Assembly: GCF_004151485.1 (NCBI RefSeq)
Contig: NZ_SBFF01000003.1
Location: 1-64,000 of the forward strand
Length of the DNA stretch: 64,000 bases
Source: Sphingosinicella sp. CPCC 101087
GTDB lineage: Bacteria; Pseudomonadota; Alphaproteobacteria; Sphingomonadales; Sphingomonadaceae
Direction of reading: 5' to 3'
Shown in pieces: positions 45,893 to 56,100 of the stretch. The notes under the pieces are model-generated. The model saw nothing but the letters and a program-made list of their open reading frames with translations. It was not told where the DNA came from and did not search any database. The position numbers and the translations under genes are program-made. How positions within the stretch are numbered: the first letter of the stretch is position 1; the number at the start of each line of letters is the position of its first letter.

Positions 45893-48800
45893 ATGGAAGG
45901 GGCGGGATCAAAGCATAAGGCGCTTCGGACGGGACTGATGGTCGGGGCGGCTTTCGCCCTCTTGTGGTCGGCACCGGCCATGGCTCAGGAGCGGCAGCGT
46001 TACGACCTCGCGGAGGGGGATGCCGCTCAGCGGGTCCAGGCCGTCGCGATCCAATCGGGCGTGCAGGTCATCGCCCCGAGCGCTGATCTCGCCGGCGTCA
46101 GAACGCGCCCCGTGGCCGGCGAATATACGCCGGCCGAAGCACTTCGGCAGATGCTCGCCGGCACCGGCCTCGAAGTCGCTTCCGGTAGCGGCGGCGCCCT
46201 GGTGGTGACTCGGCCGTCTGCGGGCAGCACCGCGCTGGGATCCGTAGCTGCTTCGCAGGCTTCCGCCGAAATCGATGCGGGGGCCGCGCAGGACTCGCAG
46301 AACGTCTTCGTCACCGGCACACGGATCGTTCGCGAGGGCGTTGATACGATCCGGGCCGCGACCGTAACCGACGAGGCGGAGTTCGAGCGCCGCGCTTATA
46401 CAAACGTCATCCAGGCGCTGTCGGACACGCCGGGCTTCGCGGCGCCCGCGAGCGGCCAGGTCCAGACGACGCAGGCCGCGCTTGGCGTCGCTCAGAGCTT
46501 CTCCAACTTCTTCGGGCTTGGATCACAGCGGACCCTGACGCTGGTCAACGGGCGTCGCTTCGTCTCCTCCAACACGGTCTCGGGCACTGGCGGGCCCGTC
46601 TCACCCGGCTCCCAGGTCGACCTCAATCTGATCAACGTCGGCCTTGTCGAGCGGGTCGAGACGGTCGCCATCGGCGGCGCTCCGGTCTACGGCTCCGATG
46701 CGATCTCCGGCACCGTCAATGTCATCCTGAAGGATGATTATGAGGGCCTCGAGCTCACCGGACAGGCGTCGCTCAGCGAGCGAGGCGATGCCGCGAGTCA
46801 GGCGGTACGGGGCCTGTTTGGTCACAATTTCATGGAGGGCCGCGGCAATATCGTCCTCGGCGCCGAATATGTGCGCCAGGAGCCGATCATCCTCTCCGAT
46901 CGATTCCCGGCCCTCGCATTGCTCGGAACGGAGAACGCTGACGACCGGACTGACGGTCTGCCAGCGCTCGTCCCGATCGAGCAGGTCTTCGCGCTGATGA
47001 CCGAAGGCGGGCTACCGTTCGTCGCCGGGGGGGCGCCCAACGAGGCGACTCTCATAACCGTCAACGGGGCAGACGCGTCGGACACCAACCTTCCCCTCCA
47101 GTTCGCCAATGGAGGGGTGCTCATCCCGTTCGTCCGCGGCGCACGCTACTTTGGCGATTCGGGTGGGGCGCTGCGCAACGGAGGTCAGGGCGTAAATCCG
47201 GGCGATCACATCAACCTGGTCGCGCCGAACGAGCGCTACCTTTTGAATGCGCTGGGCAATTTCGACGTTACCGAAAACATTAATCTCTTCTTCGAGGCCT
47301 CCTATGCGCATACGGAGGCGACCGAACTCAGCGAACTCTACCAGTTCGCCGCGCCGGGCGTCGGCGGTCCGCTCCTGACCTTCAGCATCGACAATCCGTT
47401 CCTCCCGGCGGAAACCCGCGACATATTGCGGGCCAATGGCGTGACTTCGACTTTCCGTCTCAACCGCAACCTCAACGACATCGCCGACAGCCAGCCCACC
47501 CGCACGGAACTCGACGTGTGGCGTGTCGTCGTCGGCGCCCGCGGAGACTTCGAGCTTTGGGACAAGGCCATCAACTGGGATGTGGCCTATAATTATGGCC
47601 ATAGCCGCAATCGGTCCGAACTCAACCAGATCAACCTCGAGCGGTTCCTGGCGGCGATCGACGTGGTGACCGACGCGAGCGGCAACATTGCGTGCCGGTC
47701 CGGCGGAAGCTGCATTCCGCTCAACATATTCGGCGAGGGATCCTTCACGCCCGAAGCCGCGGCGGCGGTAATCGACCAGGGCGTCGGAATCAGCGAGAAT
47801 TCGCTCGAGGAGATCACCGCCAATATCGGCGGGCGGCTTCCGTTCGGCATCGCCGAGCCGATCGCCTTCAGCATCGGTTATGCTCATCGCACCGAGAATG
47901 GTTCCTTCGAAGGTAACGATGTCATCAACAACGGTCTGTCGCTGCTCGCGCCCCTTGGCGCTCCGCCCCCCTGGCCAGTGGCCTTTCCCGACGCGCCGGA
48001 GCGAGGGTTCAATACGGATGAAATCTATGCGGAGGCCGCCGTCCCGCTCGTCGACGACGAGATGGGCTGGCCGGTTATCAGGCGCCTCGAGTTCGAGGGA
48101 GCCGCCCGCTATGTTTCCCATTCGAGCACCGGAGGTGCCGTCACTTGGTCGGCTGGCGGCCGCTTCGAACCGAGGATCGGCCGAATCACCGACGGATTGA
48201 TGATCCGCGGCGTCTTCACCCACGCGATTCGCTCGCCCTCGATCGTCGAGCTGTTTCTGAACGCGACTCCGGTGGCGCGGAATGCGAACGATGTTTGCGC
48301 GCCGAGCCGCATCGACCAGGGCCCGAACCCCGCCGTGCGTCGTGCCAATTGCACGGCGGCGCTCGCGGCGGTGGGGGTGAACGATCCGACGGCGTTCGTG
48401 CCGACCACGAGCGGGGCCTCGCCCTTCGGCGTGATCGGCGGCAATCCCGACCTCGACAATGAGGAAGCCGATTCCTGGTCGGTCGGCTTCGTATGGCAGC
48501 CGCCGGCCATCCCGCGCCTGCGCATCAACGCCGATTATACCGAGATAGATCTCACAGGCGCGATCACCCGGTTCACGCTGGGAACGGCGCAATCCGCCTG
48601 CTACGACAGCCCGAACTTCCCGGACGAGGGCGCATGCGACGCTTTCAGCCGCCTGACGGCGGCCGAAGCCGCAGCGCAGAGCGCGGCGACGGGCCGAACT
48701 CGCATCGCCGGGGACATTGCTGACGGCTACCTCGAATCCTACTTCAACAGCCAGAGGATCGATTTCGCGGGAATTATCGGCGAGGTGGACTATCGCGTGC

Positions 48801-49261
48801 CGGTGCCCAATTTCGTCGCGGGTCCCGATTCCGGGTCGGGCGCGATCCGGCTCAACCTCAAGGTCTTCCACATCAGCCGGTTCCGCACCCAGACGTCCGG
48901 CGCCGCCCCGATCGTCGAGACGGCGGGCGAGCTCGGGACGCCGAAATGGCGCGTCAGCGGGCGAGTCGGCTTCGTGTTCGATCCGTTCGACCTCGACGTC
49001 AATGTGATCTGGACGGACAACACCGTGCTCGACCTACTCGCGACGGACGAGGATATCGCGCCCGAGATCAACAACGTGCCATCCTACACGCTGGTGAACA
49101 CCGCGCTCGGCGTCCGGCTGGAGGAGGACTTCTTTCTCCAGTTCAGCGTTCGCAACCTGTTCGACCGGAAGGTGCCCTTCCCGGGCATTGTGCAGCGCGA
49201 ATTCGGCATCTTCGATCCGATCGGCCGGACCTACACGGCCACTGCCACCGTCCGGTTCTGA
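45893..49261 (+). CDS. TonB-dependent receptor with N-terminal STN signalling domain (FecA-type)
   Basis: A 1,122-residue outer-membrane protein. The signal peptide ends at about residue 31 (LLWSAPAMAQ). The STN domain follows (YDLAEGDAAQRVQAVAIQSG; YTPAEALRQMLAGTGLEV), which reports ligand binding to FecR. Then come the plug (QNVFVTGTRIVR; LVNGRRFVSS; VYGSDAISGTVNVILKDDYE) and the barrel, ending in TYTATATVRF. GGGAGG lies six bases before ATG 45893. Its TGA overlaps the ATG of the S9 peptidase gene, so receptor and peptidases are made together. Because four further peptide-directed or unknown hydrolase genes follow, a peptide-like ligand is more likely than an iron chelate. Confidence 0.94.
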   Translation: MEGAGSKHKALRTGLMVGAAFALLWSAPAMAQERQRYDLAEGDAAQRVQAVAIQSGVQVIAPSADLAGVRTRPVAGEYTPAEALRQMLAGTGLEVASGSGGALVVTRPSAGSTALGSVAASQASAEIDAGAAQDSQNVFVTGTRIVREGVDTIRAATVTDEAEFERRAYTNVIQALSDTPGFAAPASGQVQTTQAALGVAQSFSNFFGLGSQRTLTLVNGRRFVSSNTVSGTGGPVSPGSQVDLNLINVGLVERVETVAIGGAPVYGSDAISGTVNVILKDDYEGLELTGQASLSERGDAASQAVRGLFGHNFMEGRGNIVLGAEYVRQEPIILSDRFPALALLGTENADDRTDGLPALVPIEQVFALMTEGGLPFVAGGAPNEATLITVNGADASDTNLPLQFANGGVLIPFVRGARYFGDSGGALRNGGQGVNPGDHINLVAPNERYLLNALGNFDVTENINLFFEASYAHTEATELSELYQFAAPGVGGPLLTFSIDNPFLPAETRDILRANGVTSTFRLNRNLNDIADSQPTRTELDVWRVVVGARGDFELWDKAINWDVAYNYGHSRNRSELNQINLERFLAAIDVVTDASGNIACRSGGSCIPLNIFGEGSFTPEAAAAVIDQGVGISENSLEEITANIGGRLPFGIAEPIAFSIGYAHRTENGSFEGNDVINNGLSLLAPLGAPPPWPVAFPDAPERGFNTDEIYAEAAVPLVDDEMGWPVIRRLEFEGAARYVSHSSTGGAVTWSAGGRFEPRIGRITDGLMIRGVFTHAIRSPSIVELFLNATPVARNANDVCAPSRIDQGPNPAVRRANCTAALAAVGVNDPTAFVPTTSGASPFGVIGGNPDLDNEEADSWSVGFVWQPPAIPRLRINADYTEIDLTGAITRFTLGTAQSACYDSPNFPDEGACDAFSRLTAAEAAAQSAATGRTRIAGDIADGYLESYFNSQRIDFAGIIGEVDYRVPVPNFVAGPDSGSGAIRLNLKVFHISRFRTQTSGAAPIVETAGELGTPKWRVSGRVGFVFDPFDLDVNVIWTDNTVLDLLATDEDIAPEINNVPSYTLVNTALGVRLEEDFFLQFSVRNLFDRKVPFPGIVQREFGIFDPIGRTYTATATVRF

Positions 49262-51195
49262 TGTCGGAGATCATGCCTTCGTGCCGTGGTGGCCCGATGG
49301 TCCGCGTCCTGCTGTTCGTGCTGGCGCTGCTGCTCGTCCCCGCAGCGGCGCCGGCCGAGCGGCAGGCGCGGACCTACACGATCGAACAATTGATGGCGGC
49401 GGAAACGTTCGGCGGCTTCTCCTTCTCGCCGAACAGCCGCAAGCTGATCGTCACCAGCAACCGCACCGGCATCGCCAACATCTACGTGATGCCGGCCACA
49501 GGCGGCGAGATGCGGCCGCTCACCAGCTCGACGGTCGAGACGGTAAGCTCGCTCGGCTATTTCCCGCACGACGAGCGAATCCTCTTCTCCAGCGACCAGG
49601 GCGGCAACGAGCGCGCCCATATCTACGTCCGCGAGACGGACGGAACCGTCCGCGACACGACGCCTGGCGAGCGCCATGTCGCCCGCTTCGTCGACTGGGC
49701 GCATGACGGCCGCTCCTTCTTCGTCCAGATGAACGACCGCGATCCGCGCTTCTTCGATCTGCACGAGATCAGCACCGACGGCTATCGGTCGGAGCGCATC
49801 TTCGAGAACGACCGGGCCTATCAGATCCGCGCCGTCAGCCCGGACCGGCGCTATGTCGCGCTGAGCCGGATCGTCGACAACCAGACCAAGCATTGCTACG
49901 TCTACGACCGGCAGGCGCAGCAGCTGCGCCAGCTCACCGAGGACGGACCGGTCGCCTGCGAGCCCCAGGCCTTCGCCGCCACCGGCCACACCCTCTTCTA
50001 CACGACCGACGATGGGGGCGAATTCACCTTCCTCGTGCGCCAGGACCTGGCCTCGGGGGAGCGCAGCATCGTCTTCCGTCCCGAGCGGTGGGACGTCTCG
50101 AGCGCGGGGTTCTCGAGGGACAATCGCTATCTCCTCGTCTCGGTCAACGAAAACGCCCGCAGCCGCCCCTATCTGTTCGATGCCGCGACCCTTCGGCCGA
50201 TCCCGATCGAGAATCCGGCGCCGGACGCCAGCGTAGGGCTGCTGATCGCCAACAATGCGCCGCTCGCATTGATGACCCTGTCCAACGGCGCCACGCCGGG
50301 CGACGTCTACCTGCTCGACCTGAACAGCGGCGAGCGCCGACTGCTGCTCCGCTCGCAGGCGCCGGAGGTGGACCAGGCCGACCTCGTCGCCGGCGAGGTG
50401 GTGCGCTTCCGCTCCTATGACGGAGTCCAGGTTCCCGGTATCCTCTATGTCCCGCACGGTGCCCGCCCAAGCGAGCGCCGCCCGGCGGTCATCCATGTCC
50501 ATGGCGGACCGGGCGACGAAAGCCGGATCGGCTATCGTCCGCTCGTCCAGTATCTCGTCAACCACGGCTATGTCGTGTTCGAGATCAACAATCGTGGCAG
50601 CTCGGGCTCGGGGCGCACCTTCTACCATATGGACGATCGGCGTCACGGCAGCGCGGATCTGGACGATGTCGTCGCGGCGAGGGACTGGCTGGCGCGGGAG
50701 CATGGTGTCGATCCGGCGCGCGTGGCGATCCAGGGCCAGAGCTATGGCGGCTATATGGCGCTCGCGGGTCTCACCTTCCGGCCGGAAGCCTTTGCGGCCG
50801 GCGTCGACATTTACGGCGTGTCCAACTGGCCGCGACTGCTCGCCGCCACGCCCGCCTGGTGGGAAGACCTGCGCCGCCTGCTCTTCACCGAGGTCGGCGA
50901 CCCGGAGCGGGACGCCGATTATCTGCGCAGCATCTCGCCGCTCTTCCATGCCGACCGTATCCGCCGTCCGCTACTGGTCCTGCAGGGGCAGAACGACCCA
51001 CGCGTCCAGCCGGCCGAGAGCGAGGACATCGTCGCGCACGTCCGGGCCAATAATGTCCCGGTCGAATATGTCGTCTTTCCGGACGAAGGTCACGGCTTCC
51101 GCAAGAAGGCGAACCAGATCACCGCCTATCGGACGATCCTCCAGTTCCTCGATCGGCATCTGCGCGGCAGCTCCGGGCCGACCGCGAGCGAATGA
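49261..51195 (+). CDS. Exported S9-family (prolyl oligopeptidase-like) serine peptidase
   Basis: A 644-residue protein with a Sec signal (VLLFVLALLLVPAAAPAE, residues ~16-33). The middle is a beta-propeller (FSFSPNSRKLIVTSNRTG; DERILFSSDQGGNERAHIYV) and the C-terminal ~250 residues are an alpha/beta hydrolase with HGGPGDE. The triad is Ser494 (GQSYGGYMA), Asp579 (GQNDPRV) and His611 (DEGHGF). It resembles acylaminoacyl-peptidase/DPP-like S9 enzymes that cleave short peptides. Its ATG shares a base with the receptor stop, and ATG 49297 is an alternative start. S9 isopeptidases are known next to TonB receptor and FecIR genes in lasso-peptide loci of related bacteria, but whether this enzyme has that activity cannot be told. 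Confidence 0.92.
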   Translation: MSEIMPSCRGGPMVRVLLFVLALLLVPAAAPAERQARTYTIEQLMAAETFGGFSFSPNSRKLIVTSNRTGIANIYVMPATGGEMRPLTSSTVETVSSLGYFPHDERILFSSDQGGNERAHIYVRETDGTVRDTTPGERHVARFVDWAHDGRSFFVQMNDRDPRFFDLHEISTDGYRSERIFENDRAYQIRAVSPDRRYVALSRIVDNQTKHCYVYDRQAQQLRQLTEDGPVACEPQAFAATGHTLFYTTDDGGEFTFLVRQDLASGERSIVFRPERWDVSSAGFSRDNRYLLVSVNENARSRPYLFDAATLRPIPIENPAPDASVGLLIANNAPLALMTLSNGATPGDVYLLDLNSGERRLLLRSQAPEVDQADLVAGEVVRFRSYDGVQVPGILYVPHGARPSERRPAVIHVHGGPGDESRIGYRPLVQYLVNHGYVVFEINNRGSSGSGRTFYHMDDRRHGSADLDDVVAARDWLAREHGVDPARVAIQGQSYGGYMALAGLTFRPEAFAAGVDIYGVSNWPRLLAATPAWWEDLRRLLFTEVGDPERDADYLRSISPLFHADRIRRPLLVLQGQNDPRVQPAESEDIVAHVRANNVPVEYVVFPDEGHGFRKKANQITAYRTILQFLDRHLRGSSGPTASE

Positions 51196-53000
51196 AGGGT
51201 CCGGAGCTCAACCGGCGCGAGATGCTGGCGGCGGGCATGCTGGCCGCCGCATCGCCGGCTCTGGCGCTGCAGCCTGGAAGCGAGAGCGAACGGCTCGATC
51301 GCTTCTTCGAGCAGGTGTGGCAGCGCGACGTCGCGCGCAGCCCCGCGATGCAGGCCAATCTCGGCTTGCGCTCCGGTCGGGACCGCTGGCCGGACGTGAC
51401 CGAGGCACGCGCCGCCGAGGATGCCGAGCTCGTGCGCGGCGATCTCGCCGCGCTGCGTCGGTTCGATCGCGCGGCACTGACTCCGGAGGCGGAGCTCAGC
51501 TATCGCTTGTTCGAATATGATTCCGAGCAGGCGCTGCGCGCCCACCGCTGGCGGCTGAATCGCTATCCGGTCTGTCAGATGCGCGGCCCGCAGCGGTCGA
51601 TCCCGCAGACTCTCATCGACGGCCATGCGATCGCGAACCGCGAGGATGCCGACACCTATGTCGCGCGGCTGCACCGTGTCCGGCCGTATATGGCCGACAT
51701 CGTTGCGCGGCTGGAGCTGCAGGCGAGACACGGCGTCCGGCCGCCGGATTTCTCCTACCCGCTGGTGATCGGCAATTGCGAGAATTTGCTCCGCGGCGCG
51801 CCGTTCGACACGTCCGGGAGCGACAGCCCGATCCTTGCCGACTTCAGGACGAAGGTCGCCCGGCTCGATCTCGCGGACGGCCAGAAGACGGCGCTCGTCC
51901 GGGACGCGGAGGCCGGCCTGGTCGAGGGTTTCGGGCCCGGCTTCCGGCAGCTCATCGACCACCTTCGCGAGGGGGAGCGGATCGTCACCCGCAACGACGG
52001 CGTGTGGCACCTTCCGGAGGGCGACGAATATTATGCCGCGGCGCTCCAGATGGAGACGACGCTCCCGGTCTCCGCCGACGAGGTCCATCGTTTGGGCCAC
52101 GAGGAGGTGGCGCGGATCCACGGCGCTATGCGCGCTCTGATGCCGCGGCTCGGCGTCTCCGGCTCGCTCGCGGACCTGTTCGCCCATGCGCGCAGCAGCG
52201 ACGATCTTTATTATCCGGACACGCCGGAAGGGAAGGCGCGCTACCTCGCCGAGATGCGCGCGAAGATTGACGAGGTGATGGCGCGGCTGGACGAGATCAT
52301 GACCCGCCGCCCGCGCGCGCCGCTCGAGGTCCGTCCGGTCGAGCCGTGGCTCGAGGCCTCGGCCGGAACGGCGGGCTATTTCGCCCCGTCGGCGGACGGT
52401 TCGCGGCCGGGCATCCTGCTCGTCAACATGCGCGCGATGCGGAACCTGCCGGTCTACGAGCTCTCCGCCCTCGCTTATCACGAGGGGGTGCCCGGACATC
52501 ATCTCGAGCGGGCGGTATCGCGCGAGCTCACCGGGCTGCCGCGCTTCCGCCAGTTCGGAGGCTATACCGCGTTCAGCGAGGGCTGGGCGCTCTATGCCGA
52601 GCAGCTGCCGATGGAGATGGGCCTCTACGCCGATGCCTGGCAGGAGTTCGGCCAACTCTCGATGGAGCTGATGCGCGCCGGCCGGCTGGTGGTCGATACG
52701 GGCGTGCATGCCTTGCGCTGGTCGCGCGAGCGTGCCGTCGCCTGGCTCGACGAGAATACGCCCGCCAACCACGACGACAATGTCACCGCCGTCCAGCGCT
52801 ACATCGTCACGCCCGGCCAGGCCTGCGCCTATGAGATGGGCAAGCTGCGGATGATGGCCTTGCGGGATCGCGCCCGCACGCGGCTCGGCGCCGCCTACGA
52901 TATCCGCCGTTTCAACGACACGATCCTGGGTAGCGGGCCGCTGCCGCTTCCCATCCTCGAGGAGAATGTCGACCGGTGGATCGCGAGGGGCGCCGCATGA
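51192..53000 (+). CDS. Exported DUF885-family putative metallopeptidase, copy 1
   Basis: A 602-residue protein. The N-terminus has NRREMLAAGMLAAASPALAL, with a twin-arginine-like start and a hydrophobic run, so Tat or Sec export is likely. The family core is YHEGVPGHHLERAV (HExxxGHH), followed by FSEGWALYAEQLPMEMGLY, which together look like a zinc site with a downstream Glu. Members of this family are annotated as probable carboxypeptidase-like enzymes, with little biochemistry known to me. The ATG overlaps the S9 stop (ATGA), and copy 2 follows with the same overlap. Predicted role: periplasmic trimming of peptides. Confidence 0.85.
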   Translation: MKGPELNRREMLAAGMLAAASPALALQPGSESERLDRFFEQVWQRDVARSPAMQANLGLRSGRDRWPDVTEARAAEDAELVRGDLAALRRFDRAALTPEAELSYRLFEYDSEQALRAHRWRLNRYPVCQMRGPQRSIPQTLIDGHAIANREDADTYVARLHRVRPYMADIVARLELQARHGVRPPDFSYPLVIGNCENLLRGAPFDTSGSDSPILADFRTKVARLDLADGQKTALVRDAEAGLVEGFGPGFRQLIDHLREGERIVTRNDGVWHLPEGDEYYAAALQMETTLPVSADEVHRLGHEEVARIHGAMRALMPRLGVSGSLADLFAHARSSDDLYYPDTPEGKARYLAEMRAKIDEVMARLDEIMTRRPRAPLEVRPVEPWLEASAGTAGYFAPSADGSRPGILLVNMRAMRNLPVYELSALAYHEGVPGHHLERAVSRELTGLPRFRQFGGYTAFSEGWALYAEQLPMEMGLYADAWQEFGQLSMELMRAGRLVVDTGVHALRWSRERAVAWLDENTPANHDDNVTAVQRYIVTPGQACAYEMGKLRMMALRDRARTRLGAAYDIRRFNDTILGSGPLPLPILEENVDRWIARGAA

Positions 53001-54805
53001 TCACCCGGCGCGATTTCGGCCGGCTCACCGTCGCCTTTGCCGCCCAATGGGCCGCATCGCCTCTGTTTGCGGCCCAGAGTGACGAGGATGCGCGCCTCGA
53101 GGCTTTTTTCGAAGCGGTCTACCAGCGTGGACTCGACCGCAGCCCGATCGCCCAGTCACGCCAGGGCATCAGGACCAATCAGGACGAATGGGACGATCTC
53201 AGCGAGGCGCGCGCGATCGAGAATCATGCGCTTCGCCAGCAGGATCTGGCGCGGCTGCGCACCTTCGATATGGAGCGGCTCTCGCCGCAATCGCGGCTCA
53301 GCTATCGCATGTTTGAGCGCGGTGCGGAACAGGCGATCCGCAACTGGCGCTGGCGCCGGCACGAATATGCGCTGACCCAGATGGGCGGCATGCATACCCG
53401 CGTGCCGACCACCTTGCTCAACAGCCATCCAATTCGCACGGCGGCGGACGCCGAAGCCTATATCCTCAGGCTGGAGCGGGTCGCGCCGCTCATGGCGCAA
53501 GTCGTGGCGGAGCTGGAGCGGCAGGAGGCTGCTGGCGTGCGCCCGCCGCGCTTCGTCTATCCGCTGGTGATCGGCCCGTGCGAAAACCTGCTTGGCGGTC
53601 AGCCGTTCGACGCGGGCGCGGACAGCCCGCTCCTGGCGGACTTCAAGACCAAGCTGAATGACTCGCAGGTGCCGGAGGGCGATCGCGCCGATCTGGTTCG
53701 GCGTGCGCAAGCGGCGCTGCGCGGTGGCTTCGCCGACGGCTATCGAACGCTCATTTCCTATCTGCGAGCCGCGGAAGGTCGAGCGGACGAGGTCGACGGA
53801 GTCTGGAAGCTGCCTGACGGCCAGGCCTTCTACGCCGCACAGCTCGAAGCCTATACGACGCTGCCGCTCGACCCGTCGGACGTGCATGCGCTGGGCCTGC
53901 GCGAGGTTGCCGGCATCCATGACGAGATGGAGGCCATCAAGGCCCGGGTCGGCTTCGGCGGATCGCTCCAGGACTTCTTCGCCTTCATGCGGGCCGACCC
54001 GCGTTTCTATCATCCCGATACGCCGGAGGGCAGGACCGCCTATCTTGCCGAGGCCAATGCGCTGCTCGAGGAGATTCGCGGCCGTCAGGGCGAATTGTTC
54101 GGCCGCCTGCCGACCAAGCCTGTCGAAGTCCGCGCCGTGGAAACCTGGCGGGAGCGTTCCGCGCCGAAAGCCTCCTACACCAATCCGCCACAGGATGGCT
54201 CGCGGCCAGGCATTTTCTACGTGAACCTCGCCGACATGAGCGCACAGCCGCGCTATCAGCTCGCCGCCATTCTCTACCACGAGGCGATCCCCGGCCATCA
54301 TATCGAAACCGTTATCGCCCACGAGCTGACGGGCATTCCGCGCTTTCGCCGCTTTGCTGGCATCGCCGCGTTCAGCGAGGGTTGGGGTCTCTATTCGGAG
54401 CGGCTGCCCAAGGAGATGGGCCTCTATACGGATCCCTATGCGGATTTCGGCCGGCTCTCGATGGCATTGATGCGCGCGTGTCGGCTGGTGGTCGACACCG
54501 GAATTCATGCGATGCGCTGGACGCGGGCGCAGGCGACCGATTACCTCGACCGCAACATGCCAAGCAGCCATTACGACAATCAGCGGGAGATCGACCGCTA
54601 TATCGTGCTGCCGGGGCAGGCGACCTCTTATTATATCGGCATGCGCAAGATCCTCGAGCTGCGCGAGCGCGCCCGCGCCGGCCTCGGCGACGCCTTCGAC
54701 CTTCGCGCTTTCCATGATCTCGTTCTCGGCAACGGCCCGCTGCCGCTGCCGATGCTGGAGGAGCAGGTGGACGGCTGGATCGCGGCCGGCGGGGTTCAGG
54801 CGTGA
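52997..54805 (+). CDS. Exported DUF885-family putative metallopeptidase, copy 2
   Basis: A 602-residue protein, paralogous to copy 1 over the full length but clearly diverged. It starts MITRRDFGRLTVAFAAQWAA, a good twin-arginine signal, and ends its signal near LFAAQ. The core is YHEAIPGHHIETVIAHELTG, then FSEGWGLYSERLPKEMGLY, so the putative catalytic residues of copy 1 are kept. Conserved flanks (YPLVIGPCENLLGGQPFD against YPLVIGNCENLLRGAPFD) show an old tandem duplication. ATG 52997 overlaps the stop of copy 1 (ATGA). Both likely act on peptides in the periplasm, perhaps with different side-chain preference. Confidence 0.85.
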   Translation: MITRRDFGRLTVAFAAQWAASPLFAAQSDEDARLEAFFEAVYQRGLDRSPIAQSRQGIRTNQDEWDDLSEARAIENHALRQQDLARLRTFDMERLSPQSRLSYRMFERGAEQAIRNWRWRRHEYALTQMGGMHTRVPTTLLNSHPIRTAADAEAYILRLERVAPLMAQVVAELERQEAAGVRPPRFVYPLVIGPCENLLGGQPFDAGADSPLLADFKTKLNDSQVPEGDRADLVRRAQAALRGGFADGYRTLISYLRAAEGRADEVDGVWKLPDGQAFYAAQLEAYTTLPLDPSDVHALGLREVAGIHDEMEAIKARVGFGGSLQDFFAFMRADPRFYHPDTPEGRTAYLAEANALLEEIRGRQGELFGRLPTKPVEVRAVETWRERSAPKASYTNPPQDGSRPGIFYVNLADMSAQPRYQLAAILYHEAIPGHHIETVIAHELTGIPRFRRFAGIAAFSEGWGLYSERLPKEMGLYTDPYADFGRLSMALMRACRLVVDTGIHAMRWTRAQATDYLDRNMPSSHYDNQREIDRYIVLPGQATSYYIGMRKILELRERARAGLGDAFDLRAFHDLVLGNGPLPLPMLEEQVDGWIAAGGVQA

Positions 54806-56100
54806 CGCAGTGGCGCCTCGTCGCCGCGGCGGTGCTCGGGCTGCTGCTCGGCACGGGCGGCGCAACCGCTCAGGCGCCGGCAACCACCTACATCCAGGCC
54901 GGCCGCCTGCTCGCCGATCCCGCGAGCGGGCGCGTCCTTTCCGCCCACACGATCGTTGTCCGGGACGGACGGATCGTGGGGATCGAGGAAGGCTATGTCG
55001 GCGAAGGCCAGGGCGAGGTCGTCGACCTTCGCGACAGCTTCGTCCTTCCCGGGCTGATCGATTCCCATGTCCATATCTGCCACGAAAACGGCCCGAACGA
55101 CCGGGTGCGCCGAACCGTGCAGACCGCCGCCGATCTGGCGGTGGACGGCGCGCATTATGCGCGGATCACGCTCGAGGCCGGCTTCACCACCGTCGCCGAC
55201 ATGGGCGAGGAGAATGATGCGATCTTCGCGGTCCGCGACGGGATCGCCCGCGGCCGCATTCCCGGGCCGCGGATCGTCGCGGCAGGTAACGCGCTGAGCC
55301 CTCACGGCGGGCCCGGCGATCCGGCCGGCTACCGGCCCGACGTCGGCCATACCTTGCGCCGGCCGAGCCTCTGCTCGGGCGCCGACGATTGCCGCCGGGT
55401 CGTCCGCGAGACGATCCATCGCGGCGCCGATCATATCAAGATCACCGCGACCGGATCGGTCCTGGCCGACCTCGCCTCCGGGCTGGGGCAGCAATTCACC
55501 GACGAGGAGATGCGGGCGATCGTCGAGGCTGCGCATGCGCTCGGGCGCCGCGTCACCGCTCACGCCCATGATGCCGCGGCGATCAACGCCTTTCTACGTG
55601 CCGGCGGCGATTCGATCGAGCATGGCACGAATCTGGACTCGGAGTCCGTTCGGCTTTTCCGGGAGCGCGGCGCCTGGCTGGTTCCCACCTTGCTGGCTGG
55701 CGAGACGGTCGGCCGCTGGGCCAACGATCCGAACGGCTTCCTCTCGCCAGCGGTTCGGGACAAGGCGCTGCTGGTCGGCCCTCGGATGATCGAGTCCGCC
55801 CGCCTTGCCCATGCCGGCGGCGTCCGCATCGCCTTCGGCACGGATTCGAGCGTCAGCCGCCACGGGGAGAATGCCCGCGAATTCGCCTTGCTCGTTCGGG
55901 CTGGCCTGACGCCGCTCGAGGCCATCCAGACCGCCACCGTGAATGCGGCCGATCATCTCGGCCTTTCCGCCCTGATCGGCTCCATCTCCCCGGGCAAGGC
56001 GGCCGACATCGTCGCCGTCCGCGGCGACCCGACGGCTGACGTCACGGTGCTGGAGCGCATTTCCTTCGTCATGCGGGACGGCCGGGTTTATCGGCGATGA
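54802..56100 (+). CDS. Exported amidohydrolase, dipeptidase/imidazolonepropionase-like
   Basis: A 432-residue metal-dependent hydrolase. A Sec signal precedes QAPATTYIQAGRLLADP. The barrel shows GLIDSHVHI (HxH metal site), the Lys in DHIKITATGSV that is carboxylated in this group, His in VTAHAHD and IEHGTNLD, and the Asp in AFGTDSSVSRHGE. This set matches the amidohydrolase subgroup in which several alphaproteobacterial enzymes are known Xaa-Arg/Lys or Xaa-Pro dipeptidases. The GTG start overlaps the DUF885 stop (GTGA). Placed after three putative peptidases, a dipeptidase or N-acyl-amino-acid hydrolase role is the best guess. Confidence 0.87.
   Translation: MTQWRLVAAAVLGLLLGTGGATAQAPATTYIQAGRLLADPASGRVLSAHTIVVRDGRIVGIEEGYVGEGQGEVVDLRDSFVLPGLIDSHVHICHENGPNDRVRRTVQTAADLAVDGAHYARITLEAGFTTVADMGEENDAIFAVRDGIARGRIPGPRIVAAGNALSPHGGPGDPAGYRPDVGHTLRRPSLCSGADDCRRVVRETIHRGADHIKITATGSVLADLASGLGQQFTDEEMRAIVEAAHALGRRVTAHAHDAAAINAFLRAGGDSIEHGTNLDSESVRLFRERGAWLVPTLLAGETVGRWANDPNGFLSPAVRDKALLVGPRMIESARLAHAGGVRIAFGTDSSVSRHGENAREFALLVRAGLTPLEAIQTATVNAADHLGLSALIGSISPGKAADIVAVRGDPTADVTVLERISFVMRDGRVYRR

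Noticed and set aside
44267-49261. A ferric-citrate or siderophore uptake locus
   Set aside because: The FecI/FecR/FecA order alone would fit, but no iron ABC transporter, reductase or siderophore gene follows; peptidases do.
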